From the NCBI GenBank assembly GCA_029844215.1, contig CM056720.1, forward strand, positions 32,357,711 through 32,421,710: a DNA stretch of 64,000 bases. The letters are read 5' to 3'. The position numbers and the translations under genes were made by a program. Positions 12,066 through 25,200 of the stretch are shown here, one piece after another; within the stretch, counting starts at the first letter, position 1, and each line of letters starts with the position of its first letter. The notes beneath the pieces are model-generated. The model was given only the letters and a program-made list of their open reading frames with translations, had not been told where the DNA came from and searched no databases. Source of the stretch: Przewalskia tangutica. Its lineage: Eukaryota > Streptophyta > Magnoliopsida > Solanales > Solanaceae.

Positions 12066-12250
12066 GCTTAGTCCTCTGAAAGTGTCTACGATCGTGTCTA
12101 GTAGTCTTGATTATCGCGTGTTGTCAGGCACCACATCTATAATCGTGAGGCTATAGGACATTTAGATTGGTTTCATTCTTCTCATTCCGAGATCGTGCCT
12201 TAGAGCCGTGTTGTAAGTCGACCCTCCGACGTGTTTCGCTTTTACCGCTT

Positions 12251-13455
12251 ATGCCTCGCGAAGGCAACCAGGCCTGTATGGCAAGGCAGCCGAGGAGCCG
12301 CGAGTGGATTCAGAGGAGTACGAGGCGCAGCCCTGGCCAAGACTGAGGTAGTGCTTCGACGGCGAAGTTTTGCGACGCCAAAGACCAAATAGAGTTTAGA
12401 GCCGCAGCAGCGGGCCGCCGAGACTACAAGACTGAGCCTCCACCCCACACCGAGCGGGGAGACGGGTCACGCGAGATGGCTCGCTTATCGCCGTGGTCAG
12501 GCTGATATGGGATAGGCCGGACGCAGCAGCCTAGCCCAAAGAAGACTGTAGGCACCCGAGGCGCATACTGAGGCTACGGATTTCCTTAGTCAGAGCCCGC
12601 CTCGAGTTTTACTGGTCGAGGCGGAGGATGATCCGCAGGAGTTCATCCGCTGCGCAGGATCACGCGTGATCAAGGCTTCAGAGATCGAGTCGGACATTTG
12701 TTCGTGACGGCCGCGTGATACCGCAATGATCGTTTGACTCGCGAGCTTTCCGGGAGAGCATGTACTTCCACCGCTTGGGACGAAGTTTTCTGGGCCTTCT
12801 CGCACATTTCTTGCCTCCACAAACGGCGAGGGCTCGCCGGCTGATTTTTGATGTCGAGGCGCAACGCGCATACTCGAGTACAATGCGAGTTCACTCATCG
12901 CCCAGATGTTCCCGCATTAGTAGCTAGTATGGAGGATCGAGTGCACCGATATGTTACAGGCTCGATGACACCTAGCGTAGAGTTGTTCGTGTTTTCTTCA
13001 CCGCACGACATTGCCCGCATTCGTGCTCATGCACTGGGCGCGGCGAGCGCAGATCGACGCAGCGGACCGCCACAGGTTAAGCGCCAAGACGGCCGGATAT
13101 TTTGGCGATTTTCGAGGCGACCGCCAAGAAGCAGACTAGTTATGCACCTCCGCCATTGCAGAGTGGTCCTCCGCAGCCTTTCGACCCTTGGGATATTCAG
13201 AGCGTCGTGGCTCCTGTGTTTCGATGTTCGTGAGTAGGTGTTGCCAGATGCAATACCCCTACCTCGGCGGTCGATGCGTAGACCGCATTTCGGGAGTGTC
13301 GTAGTACCAATGGAGCTTGTTATTCTGCGCCAACAGGCCATATAACGAGACTGTCCACTGTGGTAGCGCTGGTAGGATAGCACGACTACTGTGAGCAGCC
13401 ATGGGCCACCAGAGGTCGCGTGGAAGTTCCAGCTTAGCGGCCTCAACCGCCTAGT
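12251..13455 (+). pseudogene. gag: E4 gag, frame-broken
   Basis: The start is taken at ATG 12251, after a leader of about 190 bases that is conserved between copies. Visible parts in order: a GA-rich N-terminal segment; a core at about 12740-12870 encoding a LAHFLPP-like motif; then a readable frame, 12848-13237, with VASMEDRVHRYVTGSMTP, the hallmark end of the capsid domain in plant Ty3/gypsy gags. A CCHC knuckle follows at about 13318-13359 (CYSCGQQGHMTRLS once a dropped base is allowed for). The frame changes several times, so the protein cannot be read through. The leading explanation is read error, because the same domains are intact in different places in sister copies. No pol follows; the region goes directly to a non-coding 3' segment. 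Confidence 0.8.
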
Positions 13456-14151
13456 TTCGTATATCCTTAACCTCGAGATACTTGTATGTATTGATGTTAA
13501 TGATGTGTTAAGTGTTATGTTCGGATAGCTTTGTGCAGTGTGATTAAAAATCTGGTTAGTGTGAGATGGAAGTGGTAGCCATGATGTGTTCCGTGTCGGC
13601 GAGCAAGTCGGGCGCCACAGCCGGGTCGGGTCACGCTGCGGGCCAACCCGCCCCGCCGGCGGCGGTCAGCTCGTGGTCCCGGCCGTGGCAGGTCACGAGG
13701 GTGCTAGGCCCAAGTTTAGATGACCATCGATGAGTTCGTGGATACGCTCGACCGTAATCAGTTCGTGAATGCCGAATGGCCTTTGAGGAAATCGAGGTTA
13801 GTAAGATGACCAAGTTTGGAGGTAGTGACTCCAAGGGTTGGAAACGTACGCTGGATCAAGTGTGGCGCGTAGATCGGGAAGAGTTCGAGTGTTCAACAGG
13901 TACGACGAGGTAGGGAGAAGTGAACGAGTGTGATCGCTTTGTGAAACGGCGCGCAGAGAGTATATGTTAGACTCGTGGAACTTTTGTGATAACAGAGGTG
14001 ATTCCTCGTGGACTGGGATTTCGATTTTGTGCATTTGTTATTTCATGGCCAAGCGTGGCATGATTGTTTTCAGACGATAGCAGCAAGACTATACCGCGCA
14101 TGCCAGGTTGAGACTGAGAAGGAACATTCGACGAATGTTTCTGGGGAAGAA
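13456..14151 (+). other. E4 internal 3' segment and polypurine tract
   Basis: Conserved but not recognisably coding: GGGTCGGG...GGGCCAACCCGCC near 13620-13660, then GCTAGGCCCAAGTTTAG and ACATTCGACGAATGTTTC (14124-14141), an inverted repeat. The polypurine tract GGGGAAGAA (14143-14151) abuts the 3' LTR and would prime plus-strand DNA synthesis. The space where pol would lie is absent. Confidence 0.75.
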
Positions 14152-17100
14152 TGTTATACCCCGTATTTTTCGCAGTATGTACGTGAGGACGACGTAGAAA
14201 ATTTGAGCCTTAAGTTAGGCAAGTTTCAAATTTGTACACAACACCCGACAGAGTCGTTTCGACTAAACGCTTCACGACTTTTGTTGGGAAAATTCCGCTA
14301 TGTCATTTATAATTTTTATGGATTTTTCCGAGAGATTTAAACATTTTGGACCAACGGAGGTGACATGTGTCACCTCACATCGAAGCAAAGGGACGCGAAA
14401 TGGCCATTCTTGGCACGCTTGTTGCCCAATTTTGGTCAAGGGTTAGGTAGGATATTTTGTGTAGTTGATGAGCAAGTGGGACCCACAAACACATGGCTCG
14501 ATCTTGACCTTACACTTGCTATACACTTGAAGAATCTTCGCCATTGGTTGGCCATTTCTTCACCTATAAATACTCTCCATGTTGATGAACTTCTTCATCC
14601 AAAATTGTTCTAAGTGTTAAAAATCTCTCCTCCCCTCAACCTTGAAATCGCCCAACACCCTCCCTTGGTTAAGGCCTTGGCCGGAGCCTCCTCCCCTCAT
14701 GTTCCAGCCGTGGGCATCCCCTAGCCTAGTTGTTTTCAGATAATACCCTTGTCAGGGTATAGAAATACTCTCCTAGTATTGTTGTAATGTCCAAATACTC
14801 GCCCAAATACCTTGTAGTATTCCCAAGGTTACACTTATACAAAAGCCCGTAAAATACGATTATACTTCCTTTAGCCACAAAAACGAAACCCTAAGGAAAT
14901 CTTCACCCGTTGTTGAGTTGTAAGTGTCTGGTTAGAACTTCTAAGGGTTGTTCGAGCGCCGAGTAGAGCTAAGCGTTGCTCAGATCGACTTTATACTGGA
15001 TAATTTTGGGCTTATCGAGGTAAACACTATCGCCCTTCTATTGTAATTGGAAATTACATGTTGTCAATATATAGTTGTTGTATACTATATATAGAACTCA
15101 ACTTAGTATTGTGGCAATGTCTTTTGACTTAAGCCCAAGAATAAAGAATTGAACAAGAATCACATGTAGGATAATAAAGAGAAGAATCAACTGTAATTAC
15201 TTCAGTATTACATGAGACTTATGTAGCATTACTTCGTAGTAGAATTGTACGCGTCCGTTAGACGTGTTAACCCCGGTTGGCTTGGTAGCCACCTCGATAA
15301 AGCGAGGAGATTTACGCCGTCATGAGGTGTCACGAATTTTCTCAGAGAAAGATAAACTTGTGTTTGGGGTTAATAGACGCTGTGACCTTTATAGGTGAAA
15401 GTACTAAGAGTAGCGATTCTACTCGAGTGGAAAGGGCTAGTGCGTTGTAGTACTTGAGCTTTTGCTTATTGTCGATAATCGTCGCGAGGTATGCGAACCT
15501 CTTCCTATCTCTTCTAGCATACGATATGTGTGAACTATGTAGTACGAGACGCATACGTGTTAATCAGGTTTGATTGTTTAAAACATAAAGTGTTATAACG
15601 CTTTGGGAAGTCGTTATAATACTTTATGTAGGTAAGAAAATACTTTGTGGTTTTAAAAGGTAATCATGTGAATTATAAATGGCTAGTTATAATAAAGAAC
15701 TTAATGTATTTCAAAAGATTTATAAATCGTTTTGGAATGAGAGTAACACTTGGTTTTAAAAGGTTTTAAAAGAGTTATACTAGCTTTATGGGGAGTTAGG
15801 TATAATGTCTTAAGAGAGGTAAAGAAAATGGTTTATCGATGTTAGAAGTTAAGAGACTTGATCTTATAAGATAAGAGACTTAACTTATTTGTTTTAATGT
15901 GAATGTTTGTGTGAAACCTCATTCGTGAGTAATGAGTACTTGGTTTTATTTAAAGTGGATAATGTTTTACCGATTTCTAAATCGTAACGTATCGACGCAC
16001 TATCGCAAATGCTAATAAAGGAAAATGTATCAATAATGATGAATTGTATTAAAACCAGAGAAACCTTCATCCGCATAGAAACTAAGATGAGACAAAATGA
16101 TATACATTTTCTAGATCATGGTCATTGTAATAAGAATGTTGTAAACAAGAATAACCTACTCTCACGCGAGACATATATTACTCAATTGTTCTAAAAAGGA
16201 ATCAAGTGATTAAGTTGGAAACTATGAAACCATTTGAAAATGAGAAGTTTCGAGTAATCAAACTAGGCAAACCGAACTTAGGAAAAAATGTTGTTACTTG
16301 ATTTTGAAAAGGGAACGGTTGGTCATTCTAATACTACGTATCGGGTGACTTTTATAAAAGTAATGGATCTCTTTAAAAGAACTTAACGATGTAGTACTTG
16401 GGGTTAAAACCCGACTTTGGCATAAAATGAAAGTACTTTGAGTTTTTGTGAAACTTGCCTTTACTTGTTATTGTGAACTTGGTTGTTGTGAAACTTGCCT
16501 TTGCTTGTCATGTGAAACTTGCCATGCTTGTTGTTGTGAAACTTGCCTATGCTTGTGATGATAGCCTTGTTGTGCAAGTGGTATTTCGTGTTACCGCCTC
16601 TCGATAGAGGGCCGTTGACTTGTCGAGAACTTACTCGACGCGCCGCAGATGGAGAATTCCACGGTATGTTTCCATTTTGATTATCGCTGTTGTTGATGTC
16701 ACACGGACATGTCTACACCGACGCAGATTCCGGCACGCGCCACGCGCCGTTGATTACCCGATATATGGTTATTATCGCAACATGGACGGTTCTACACCGA
16801 CGCAGATTCCGGCACGTGGCTACGCGCAGGTTGACCACCCAGATATCGTTATTGAGGTTACACGGGCATGTCTACACCGACGCAGATTCCGGCATGCGCC
16901 ACGCCTTGTTATTATTGTTGCATCATGGACATGTCTACACCGATGCGATTCCGGCACGCGCCATGATGCGAACATGATGGATGTTGTGGTGAGACCCATA
17001 GTTATATTCGAGTGGTGACTTGGTGGCTTGAGTCCCCGACTGATCGCTTTATGTCGCTGCATCGATTTTGGTTATCATACATGTCTCCCGCTTTTAAGCT

Positions 17101-17553
17101 ATTATGATTTCATTTACTGATTTGACGCTTTCACATACTTGGTACCGTTGCATCACCTCCTTCGGGCCGCGCTCATGCCGCAGTAGAGTACATCGGCCGT
17201 GGATCCCCGCCTAGGATCTCATTTCAACGTGTTGAAAGCTCCGTTCTTCTGAGGCTTATCTTGCATGTTTCCGAGTTGTAGGTTCTTGTACATTCGTGGT
17301 ATGGCGCCCCGCCTGGCCATAGTTGTTGTAAATCTTAGAGGTCCTGTAGTAATCGTTGCAAGGTGGTTTGTAAAAAGGATAACTGTTCGGCTTTATGTAT
17401 ATTCCGGGCGCAACTGCTTTGCTGGCCTGCTTATTTATTATATCTCTTGTTTCATGACTCGTGTTTTATTTTCCGCTGGTTTTCTCTGATGTTGTATCAC
17501 TAGGGTGCCCGGGGTAAGGCACCAGTCACGGGCCCGGAATTCGGGGCGTGACA
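14152..17553 (+). repeat. E4 3' LTR
   Basis: Begins TGTTATACCCCGTATTT and ends GCGTGACA. It is nearly identical to the 5' LTR; differences cluster in short G- and CG-containing motifs. TATA box 14565-14572, cassette about 16700-16965. No gene. Confidence 0.94.
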
Positions 17554-17558
17554 CTATC

Positions 17559-20269
17559 ATCACAAGCATAGGCAAGTTTCACAACAACAAGCATAGGCAA
17601 GTTTCACAACAACAAGCATAGGCAAGTTTCACACAACTCAAAGTACTTTCATTTTATGCCAAAGTCCGGGTTTTTAACCCCAAAGTACTACATAATGCTA
17701 AGTTCTTTTAAAAGAGATCCATTACTTTTATAAAAGTCACCCGATACGTAGTATTAGAATGACCAACCCACATTCCTTTTCAAAATCAAGTAACAACATT
17801 CTTTCCTAAGTTCCAGCTTGCCTAGTTTCAATTACTCAAGCTTCTCATTTTCAAATGGTTTCATAGTTCATAAACTTAATCACTGATTCCTTTTAGAACA
17901 ATTGAGTAATATATGTCTCACGTGAGAGTAGGTTATTCTTGTTTACAACATTCTTATTACAAAGAATCATGATCTAGAAAATGTAATATCATTTTGTCTC
18001 ATCTTAGTTTCTATGCAGATGGAGGTTCTACTGGTTTTAATATGATACATCATTATTCAATACATTTTCCTTTATTAACGCTGCAGTGGTCTGTCGATAC
18101 ACATTCTGATTTCCAAATCAAGAAACATTATCCCTTTAAATAAAACCAGTACTCATTACTCACGAATGAGGTTTCACACAAACATTCACATTAAAACAAA
18201 TAAGTCAAGTCTCTTATCTTATAAGATCAAGTCTCTTAACTTCTAACATCAAGAAACCATTTTCTTTACTCTCTTAAGACATTATACCTAACTCCCATAA
18301 AGCTAGTATAACTCTTTTTAAAACCTTTAAAACTAAGTGTTACTCTCCTTCAAAACGATTTATAAATCTTTTGAAATACATCAAGTTCTTTATTATAACT
18401 AGCCGCTTATAATTCACATCGCTACCTTTTAAAACCACAAAGTATTTTCTTACCTACATAAAGTCATATAACCAACTTCCCATAAAGCCGTTATAACACT
18501 TTATGTTTTAAGAACCATCAAACACGCTTAACACATGTACGCTCACCGCACTACATAGTTCACACATATCATGCTAGAAGAGATAGGAAGAGGTTCACAT
18601 ACCTCGCGACGATTTATCGACAATAAGCAAAATGCTCCAAGTACTACAACCTTGCTAGCCCTTTCCACTCTCGAGTAGAATACGCTACTCTTAGTACTTT
18701 CACCTATAAAGGTCACAAACGCCTATTAACCCCAAAACACAAGTTTCTATCTTTCTATAAAAATTCGCAAGACCTCCCCGCAACAAACAGAAATCTCCTC
18801 CTCTATCGAGGCCGCTACCAAGCCAACAGTGGGGTTTACACGCCTAACCTGACGTGTACCATCCTACTCAAGAATCTACACAAGTCTATCGCAATACACC
18901 CCATGTAATTACAGCTCGCTTCTTTATTCTTCAGCTTAAGTCAAAAGACATTGCCGAATACTAAGTATAGTTCCATATATAGTATACTTCAACTATATAT
19001 TCTAACAAACATGTAATTTCCAATTACAATAGAGGACAAGATAATTACCTCGATAAGCCCAAAATTATCCAAGTTATAATGTCGATCCCGAGCAAGGTTT
19101 AGCTCCTACTCCGTGCGCCCAATCCGCCTCCAAACAACCCTTAGAAGTTCTAACTAACTTCTACTCAAATACTTCAACCAACTATGAAGATTTCCTTAGG
19201 TTTTGGCCTGAGACTAAAGGACAAAAGGTAGTATTTCCTGACTCTACGATAGAGGTATCTTTGAATACTACAAGGTACAAGGCTAAGGTATTTTGGGCAT
19301 TATAACAATACTAGGAGAAGAATATCAATACCACAAGTGAGGGGTATTATACGAAAACAACTAGGCTAAGTGGGTACCCTACTGGCCAGCACCACAGCTG
19401 GAAGTGGAACCCTCGCCAAAGGCCACACGAAAGGGGAGGGAAGGCTCTGGCTAAGAGCTCACAAAGGGGGAGGCGAGGGTGTCAAGACTGGGAAGTTTTG
19501 GATGAATGAACTCCTCAACCTTAGGGGGCGTATTTATAGCAAAACCAAAAGCCAACCAATGGCCAAGATCAAGCCATGTGCAAGGCAAGTGTAAGGCCTT
19601 GATCAAGCCAAGTGCACCCTAACCCCTACTCCACAAAACATGGCACAAAACATGGCACCAAACAAGCCACAAACAAGGCCAAAACAAGGAGCCAATAGGC
19701 ACAAAACGCGAGCCAAAAGATCAAGCCAAACGTGAACTACATCGCGCACTCGACGCCCACTTGCTTCAATGTGAGGTGACATACGTCACCCTCCCGTTGG
19801 TCCAAAATGTTTCGCCTCTAAAAATCCGCAAAATTAAAAAGGACATAGCCGAATTTTCCTACGAAGTCAGGAAACGCTTTCATTAAAAACGACTCTAACC
19901 GTGTGCACAAAGGTAACTTCGCCAAGCCACCGGGGTGACACGTGTCGCCTCCTACTTGTCCAAAATAACTCATCTTCCAAAATATCCAAAATGGCCAAAA
20001 TCTCAAAATCAAAGCTGCTCCTACAAAATCAAGAAATTTCTCCCGTGGGCCCCACGTGACCATTTCCGAAAATAAAATTCCATAATTCTAATATAATTTA
20101 AGAAGCCCAAATTCCAAATCTGGGAACCCAATTCCCATCAACGAACATTTTTCCTTACAAAACCGGAAACTTTTTCCGTGGAAGAATCACTCTTTCTTCC
20201 TTTCCAATTTTTCTCACAGCTCTCGCACGCACGCCCTCGCATACATACCCCGAGAATACGGGTATAACA
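17559..20269 (-). repeat. E3 3' LTR, second piece
   Basis: Resumes right after the E4 duplication with three CACAAGCATAGGCAAGTTT minisatellite units. It continues through the AT-rich body, 17-base palindrome, TATA box (19531-19538) and two ACACGTGT-type palindromes (about 19768 and 19932), and ends GGGTATAACA. No gene. Confidence 0.9.
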
Positions 20270-20281
20270 TTCTCCTCCTTA
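20270..20281 (-). other. E3 polypurine tract
   Basis: TAAGGAGGAGAA on the minus strand, directly next to the 3' LTR; the same sequence occurs in E2. Confidence 0.85.
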
Positions 20282-20859
20282 GAAACATTCGTCCCGAATG
20301 TTCCTTCTCAAGACGGATATCGATGAAGTTCCTCTAACAAGTTGCCAACGCCACGCCTGGCCACGCAAATAACACACGCCCTCTTCTTTTCTTACTCGCC
20401 GTGCCCTTCTCGAACACTTGAACTCTCCCAAGACGCACCATACTTCAGCCATTACTCCGCTCCTAAAAATCTCTGAGTCACTACTCCAAACTTCCTTAAG
20501 GCCATTCCCGCCTTTACGAACCGCTCGTCGAACGTGTCCACGAACTCATACGATGATCATACAACCTCGGGCCTAGCATCCTCGTGACCTACCACCGCGA
20601 CCACCTAACTGACCCCACCTTAATCCGGCTACGGGTTGACCCGTGATCACGCCCTCAACCCGACCCACAATCGCGCAAGCCCTCGCTCCCTCGACACGGA
20701 ACAATCTCGCTAAATCACATCATGAAAGCTACCACTTCCATCTCACACTAACCAGATTTTTAAATCACACTATAGCACAAAGCCATCCGAACATAACACT
20801 TAACACATCATTAACATCAACACATACAAGTATCTACAGGGTTAAGGATATACTCAAAC
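20282..20859 (-). other. E3 internal 3' segment, non-coding
   Basis: The same conserved block as in E4, E5 and E7, between the gag end and the polypurine tract. Near the tract a short frame (WRWQL, then SVLRRNIRDECF) is shared with E5 and E7, but I cannot assign it a function. Confidence 0.65.
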
Positions 20860-22062
20860 TAGGCGGTTCAAGGACCGCTAAAATCGAACTTCCACCGCGA
20901 CTTACCGCGTGCCCGCAATCGCTTCTAGTAGTCTGTGCTATCCTACCGCTACCCGCCTGGACAGTCTTCGTCATATGGCCCCGCTGGCCGCAAGAATAAC
21001 AAGCTCCTCGTACTACGACACTTCAAATGCGTCTACCACATCGACTACACCGAGGTAGGGTGATCGTATCCGCCAACACCCTACTCTCAACATCCAAACC
21101 CGGAAGCCTCGACCGCCTCGAATATCCTGCGGTCCCGGCGCCTGGCGACCACTCAGAACGGGCGAGGTACATAACTAATTCGGCCGAGGCGGTCCGCCTC
21201 GAAGTCGCCAAAATATCCGCCGCCTGGCCTTCTTCTCACAAAGCGTCCACCTGCCGATCTCGCGCCTCGCACCAAAGTGCATGAGCTCGAACGCGGCAAC
21301 GCCCATGCCCTACAAGAGAAACACCCGCACAAGACTCGGCCATATAATCATCTAGCCCGACGAGCGATGCACTCCTATCCTCCATATTCGCAATAAGCGC
21401 AGGACATATCGAGCCAAAGAATCGAACTCGACATTGTACTCCCGACGGCGCTTCTCGCTCTCAAGAATAAAAATTTGTCGCCCGCCCTCCTCATCTCATG
21501 AGGCAAGAAGTGCGTGAGAAAAGCCCCAAAACTCATCCCATACTGGCTGGAGGCATGCTCTCCCGAAAGCTCCCACGATCAAACTAATCGATCGCGTATC
21601 ACGCACCGACGCGAACCGGGCGTCACAGCATCGGTCTCAAGCCTTGATCACCCGTGACGATCCTCAGAATCGACGGATGAACTCGCGGATCATCCTCGTG
21701 CCTCGATCCATAAAACTCGCGGGCTACAACTCGTAAAGTCCCGTAGCCTCAAACTATCTGCTCGGGTGCACCACGCCGCTGAACCGAATCGCCGTGATCC
21801 AAATTGCTCCTCATATCCGCCACAACCTCGCCAATAATCGCCATCTCTCGCGACCCATCTCCCCGCCTGCATCGCGACCGAGGCTCGTGCATCAGAGTCT
21901 CACGCCCACGGCCGCGCTCAAAACCTCGCTGGGCCGGGCGGCGCCGCAAAACTCGCCGCTAAGCACTGCTCGTGCATCATCGCTCGCGCTCGCACTTCTC
22001 TCAGATCTCACTAGCAAGACCTCGGTTGCCTTGCCCTTCGGCTCGTTGCTCGCGCGAGGCAT
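20860..22062 (-). pseudogene. gag: E3 gag, frame-broken
   Basis: Start at the ATG complementary to 22060-22062. N-terminal readable part at 21749-21949 contains RGRETLMHEPRS, also present in E5. The capsid core lies around 21480-21600, where the minus strand keeps the AFLxHFLP-coding block. The zinc knuckle is at about 20960-21001 and reads CYSCGQRGHMTKT, keeping both N-terminal Cys and the His; the last Cys is blurred by an indel. The usual gag order is kept and pol is absent. Frame breaks fall in GC-rich motifs. Confidence 0.78.
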
Positions 22063-22247
22063 AATCGTAAAAACGAGATACGCTGAGGGGTCCAACTTAC
22101 AACACATTTCTAAGGCACGATCTCGAATGAGAAGAATGGAAACTAATCCTAAATGTCCTATAGCCTCCTCGATTATAGATGTGGTGCACAACACACCGAT
22201 AATCAAGACTTACTAGACACGCCTCAGACACTTTCCGAGGACTAATC

Positions 22248-22259
22248 GCTTCGATACCA
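22248..22259 (-). other. E3 primer binding site (initiator tRNA-Met)
   Basis: Minus strand TGGTATCGAAGC, next to the 5' LTR. Confidence 0.8.
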
Positions 22260-22262
22260 CTA

Positions 22263-25200
22263 TGTCACACCCCAAATTCGCCCGTGATCGTGCCTTACCC
22301 CGGCACCCTAGTGATACAACATCGAGAAAACCAAATGGAAATAAAAACTTAGACATGCAACAATAGTTATAATAATAAAGCAACCAAAACAAGCTTGCCT
22401 TCAAGATATACATAAAACTCCGAATAGCTTTAATCCTTTTACAACCCCGCCACAATAAAGATTTCATGCACTCTAAGATTTACAACGACTATGACGGACA
22501 GGCCCCGCCATACCCCGAATGTACAAGAACCTACAACTCGTGGAAACATACCAAAAGATAAGCCTCCGAGAAACGGAGCTTCCCAATACGCTGAATCGTG
22601 ATCCTATGAGCGAGATCCGCGACCGACGTACTTCTACCGCGATAACGCACTCGGCGAGGTCGATAACAGTACCAAGTATGTGAAATCAGAATATCGCAGC
22701 TTAAATCATAACACTATATAAAGCAGAGACATGTATGATAACCAAAGTACAAGACGCAACATAAAAGTAGCCAAGTCGTGGACTCACGCCTCAAAGTCAC
22801 CACTAAAATATAACTATGGGTCTCACGCCCACCACATCCATCATGTTCGCATCATGGCCACATGCCCCTGACATCAGACGGTAGACATGTCCATGATGCA
22901 ACAATAATAACAAGTGCCGCACGCCACATGCCCCGGACATCAGACGGTAGACATGCCCATGTAACCTTAATAACAATATATCGCGGTCAACCCCGCCGCA
23001 TGGCCACATGCCCTCTAATATCGACGGTAGACACGCCCATGTTGCGCATAACCATATATCGGTAATCAACCCGCCGCATGGCCGCATGCCCCTAATACCA
23101 TCGGTGTAGACATGTCCACGTGACATCAACAACAAGACAAGAATCAAAATGGAAACATACCCGTGGAATTCTCCATCACCGCCAAAGACGCCCAAGTAAG
23201 TTCTCAAAGTCAACCGCCTCTATCGAGAGACGCCAGAATACGTAAATACCACACTTGCACAACAAAGGCTATCATCACAAGCATAGGCAAGTTTCACAAC
23301 AACAAGCATAGGCAAGTTTCACAACAACAAGCATAGGCAAGTTTCACACAACTCAAAGTACTTTCATTTTATGCCAAAGTACGGGTTTTTAACCCCAAAG
23401 TACTACATACGTTAAGTTCTATTAAAAGAGATCCATTACTTTTATAAAAGTCACCCGATACCCGTAGTATTAGAATGACCAACCCACATTCCTTTTCAAA
23501 ATCAAGTAACAACATTCTTTTCCTAAGTTCCAGTTTGCCTAGTTTCAATTACTCAAGCTTCTCATTTTCAAATGGTTTCATAGTTCATAAACTTAATCAC
23601 TTGATTCCTTTTTAGAACAATTGAGTAATATATGTCTCACGTGAGAGTAGGTTATTCTTGTTTACAACATTCTTATTACAAAGAACCATGATCTAGAAAA
23701 TGTAATATCATTTTGTCTCATCTTAGTTTCTACGCAGATGAGGTTCTACCGGTTTTAATACGATACATCATTATTCAATACATTTTCCTTTATTAACGCC
23801 GCAGTGTCCTGTCGATACACATTCGATTTCCAAATCGAAGAAACATTATCCCTTTAAATAAAACCAGTACTCATTACTCACGAATGAGGTTTCACACAAA
23901 CATTCACATTAAAACAAATAAGTCAAGTCTCTTATCTTATAAGATCAAGTCTCTTAACTTCTAACATCGAAACCATTTTCTTTACCTCTCTTAAGACATT
24001 ATACCTAACTCCCCATAAAGCTAGTATAACTCTTTTTAAAACCTTTAAAACCAAGTGTTACTCTCCTTCAAAACGATTTATAAATCTTTTGAAATACATC
24101 AAGTTCTTTATTATAACTAGCCGCTTATAATTCACATCGCTTACCTTTAAAACCACAAAGTATTTTCTTACCTACATAAAGTCATATAACCAACTTCCCA
24201 TAAAGCCGTTATAACACTTTATGTTTTAAGAACCATCAAACACAGTTAACACACGCACGCTCACCGCATTACATAGTTCACACATATCATGCTAAGAGAT
24301 AGGAAGAGCTTCACATACCTCGCGACGATTTATCGACATAAGCAAAATGCTCCAAGTACTACAACCTTGCTAGCCCTTTCCACTCCTCGAGTAGAATACG
24401 CTACTCTTAGTACTTTCACCTATAAAGGTCACAAACGTCTATTAACCCCAAAACACAAGTTTCTATCTTTCTATAAAAATTCGCAAGACTTCCCCGCAAC
24501 AAACAGAAATCTCCTCCGCTATCGAGGCCGGCTACCAAGCCAACCGGGGGGGTGTACACGGCTAACCGGACGTGTACCATCCTACTCAAGAATCTACACA
24601 AGTCTACCGCAATACACCCATGTAATTACAGTCAGTCAGCTTTATTCTTCGTGCTTAAGTCAAAAGACATTGCGAATACTAAGTATAGTTCCATATATAG
24701 TATACTTCAACTATATATTCTAACAAACATGTAATTTCCAATTACAATAGAGGACAAGATAATTACCTCGATAAGCCCAAAAATTATCCAAGTTATAATG
24801 TCGATCCCGAGCAAGGTTTAGCTCCTACTCCGCGGCGCTCCAATCCGCCTCCAAACAACCCTAAGTTCTAACCAACTTCTACTCAAATACTTCAACCAAC
24901 TATGAAGATTTCCTTGTGGTTTCTGTTTGAGACTAAAAGGACAAAAGGTAGTATTTCCTGACTCTACGTATGAGGTATCTTGGAATACTACAAGGTACAA
25001 GGCTAAGGTATTTTGGGCATTATAACAATACTAGAGAAGTATTTCATTACCACATGAGTGGTATTATACTAAAACAACTAGGCAGTGGGTACCCCACTAC
25101 TAGCACCACAGCTGGGAAGGAACCCCGGCCAAAGGCCACACGAAAAGTGGAGGGGAAGGCTCTCGCTAAGAGCTCACAAAGGGAGGAGAGGGTTTCAAGA

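Larger units (their letters stand above)
8627..17553 (+). mobile_element. E4: complete gag-only LTR retrotransposon, innermost
   Basis: Intact structure: target duplication CTATC at 8622-8626 and 17554-17558, exact. 5' LTR 8627-12049 (3423 bases), primer site at 12053, gag, polypurine tract, 3' LTR 14152-17553 (3402 bases). LTR termini are TGTTATACC and GGCGTGACA. It is inserted in the E3 3' LTR in opposite orientation. It is the deepest layer of the nest, hence probably among the youngest insertions. Confidence 0.95.

Noticed and set aside
12844..13237. Host gene for a nucleic-acid-binding protein
   Set aside because: The frame is the gag capsid end of E4 (MEDRVHRYVTG) between two LTRs with target duplications.
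16620..17018. 132-codon frame with repeated TCLHRRRFRHAPR peptides
   Set aside because: Translation of the E4 tandem cassette, not a gene.
17554..17640. Separate satellite DNA
   Set aside because: The CACAAGCATAGGCAAGTTT units are part of every LTR of the family, in two to five copies, not an independent array.
24289..24723. 144-codon frame on the plus strand
   Set aside because: Falls in the AT-rich body and palindrome region of the E3 5' LTR, antisense to the element; the corresponding region of the E3 3' LTR and other LTRs does not keep it open.
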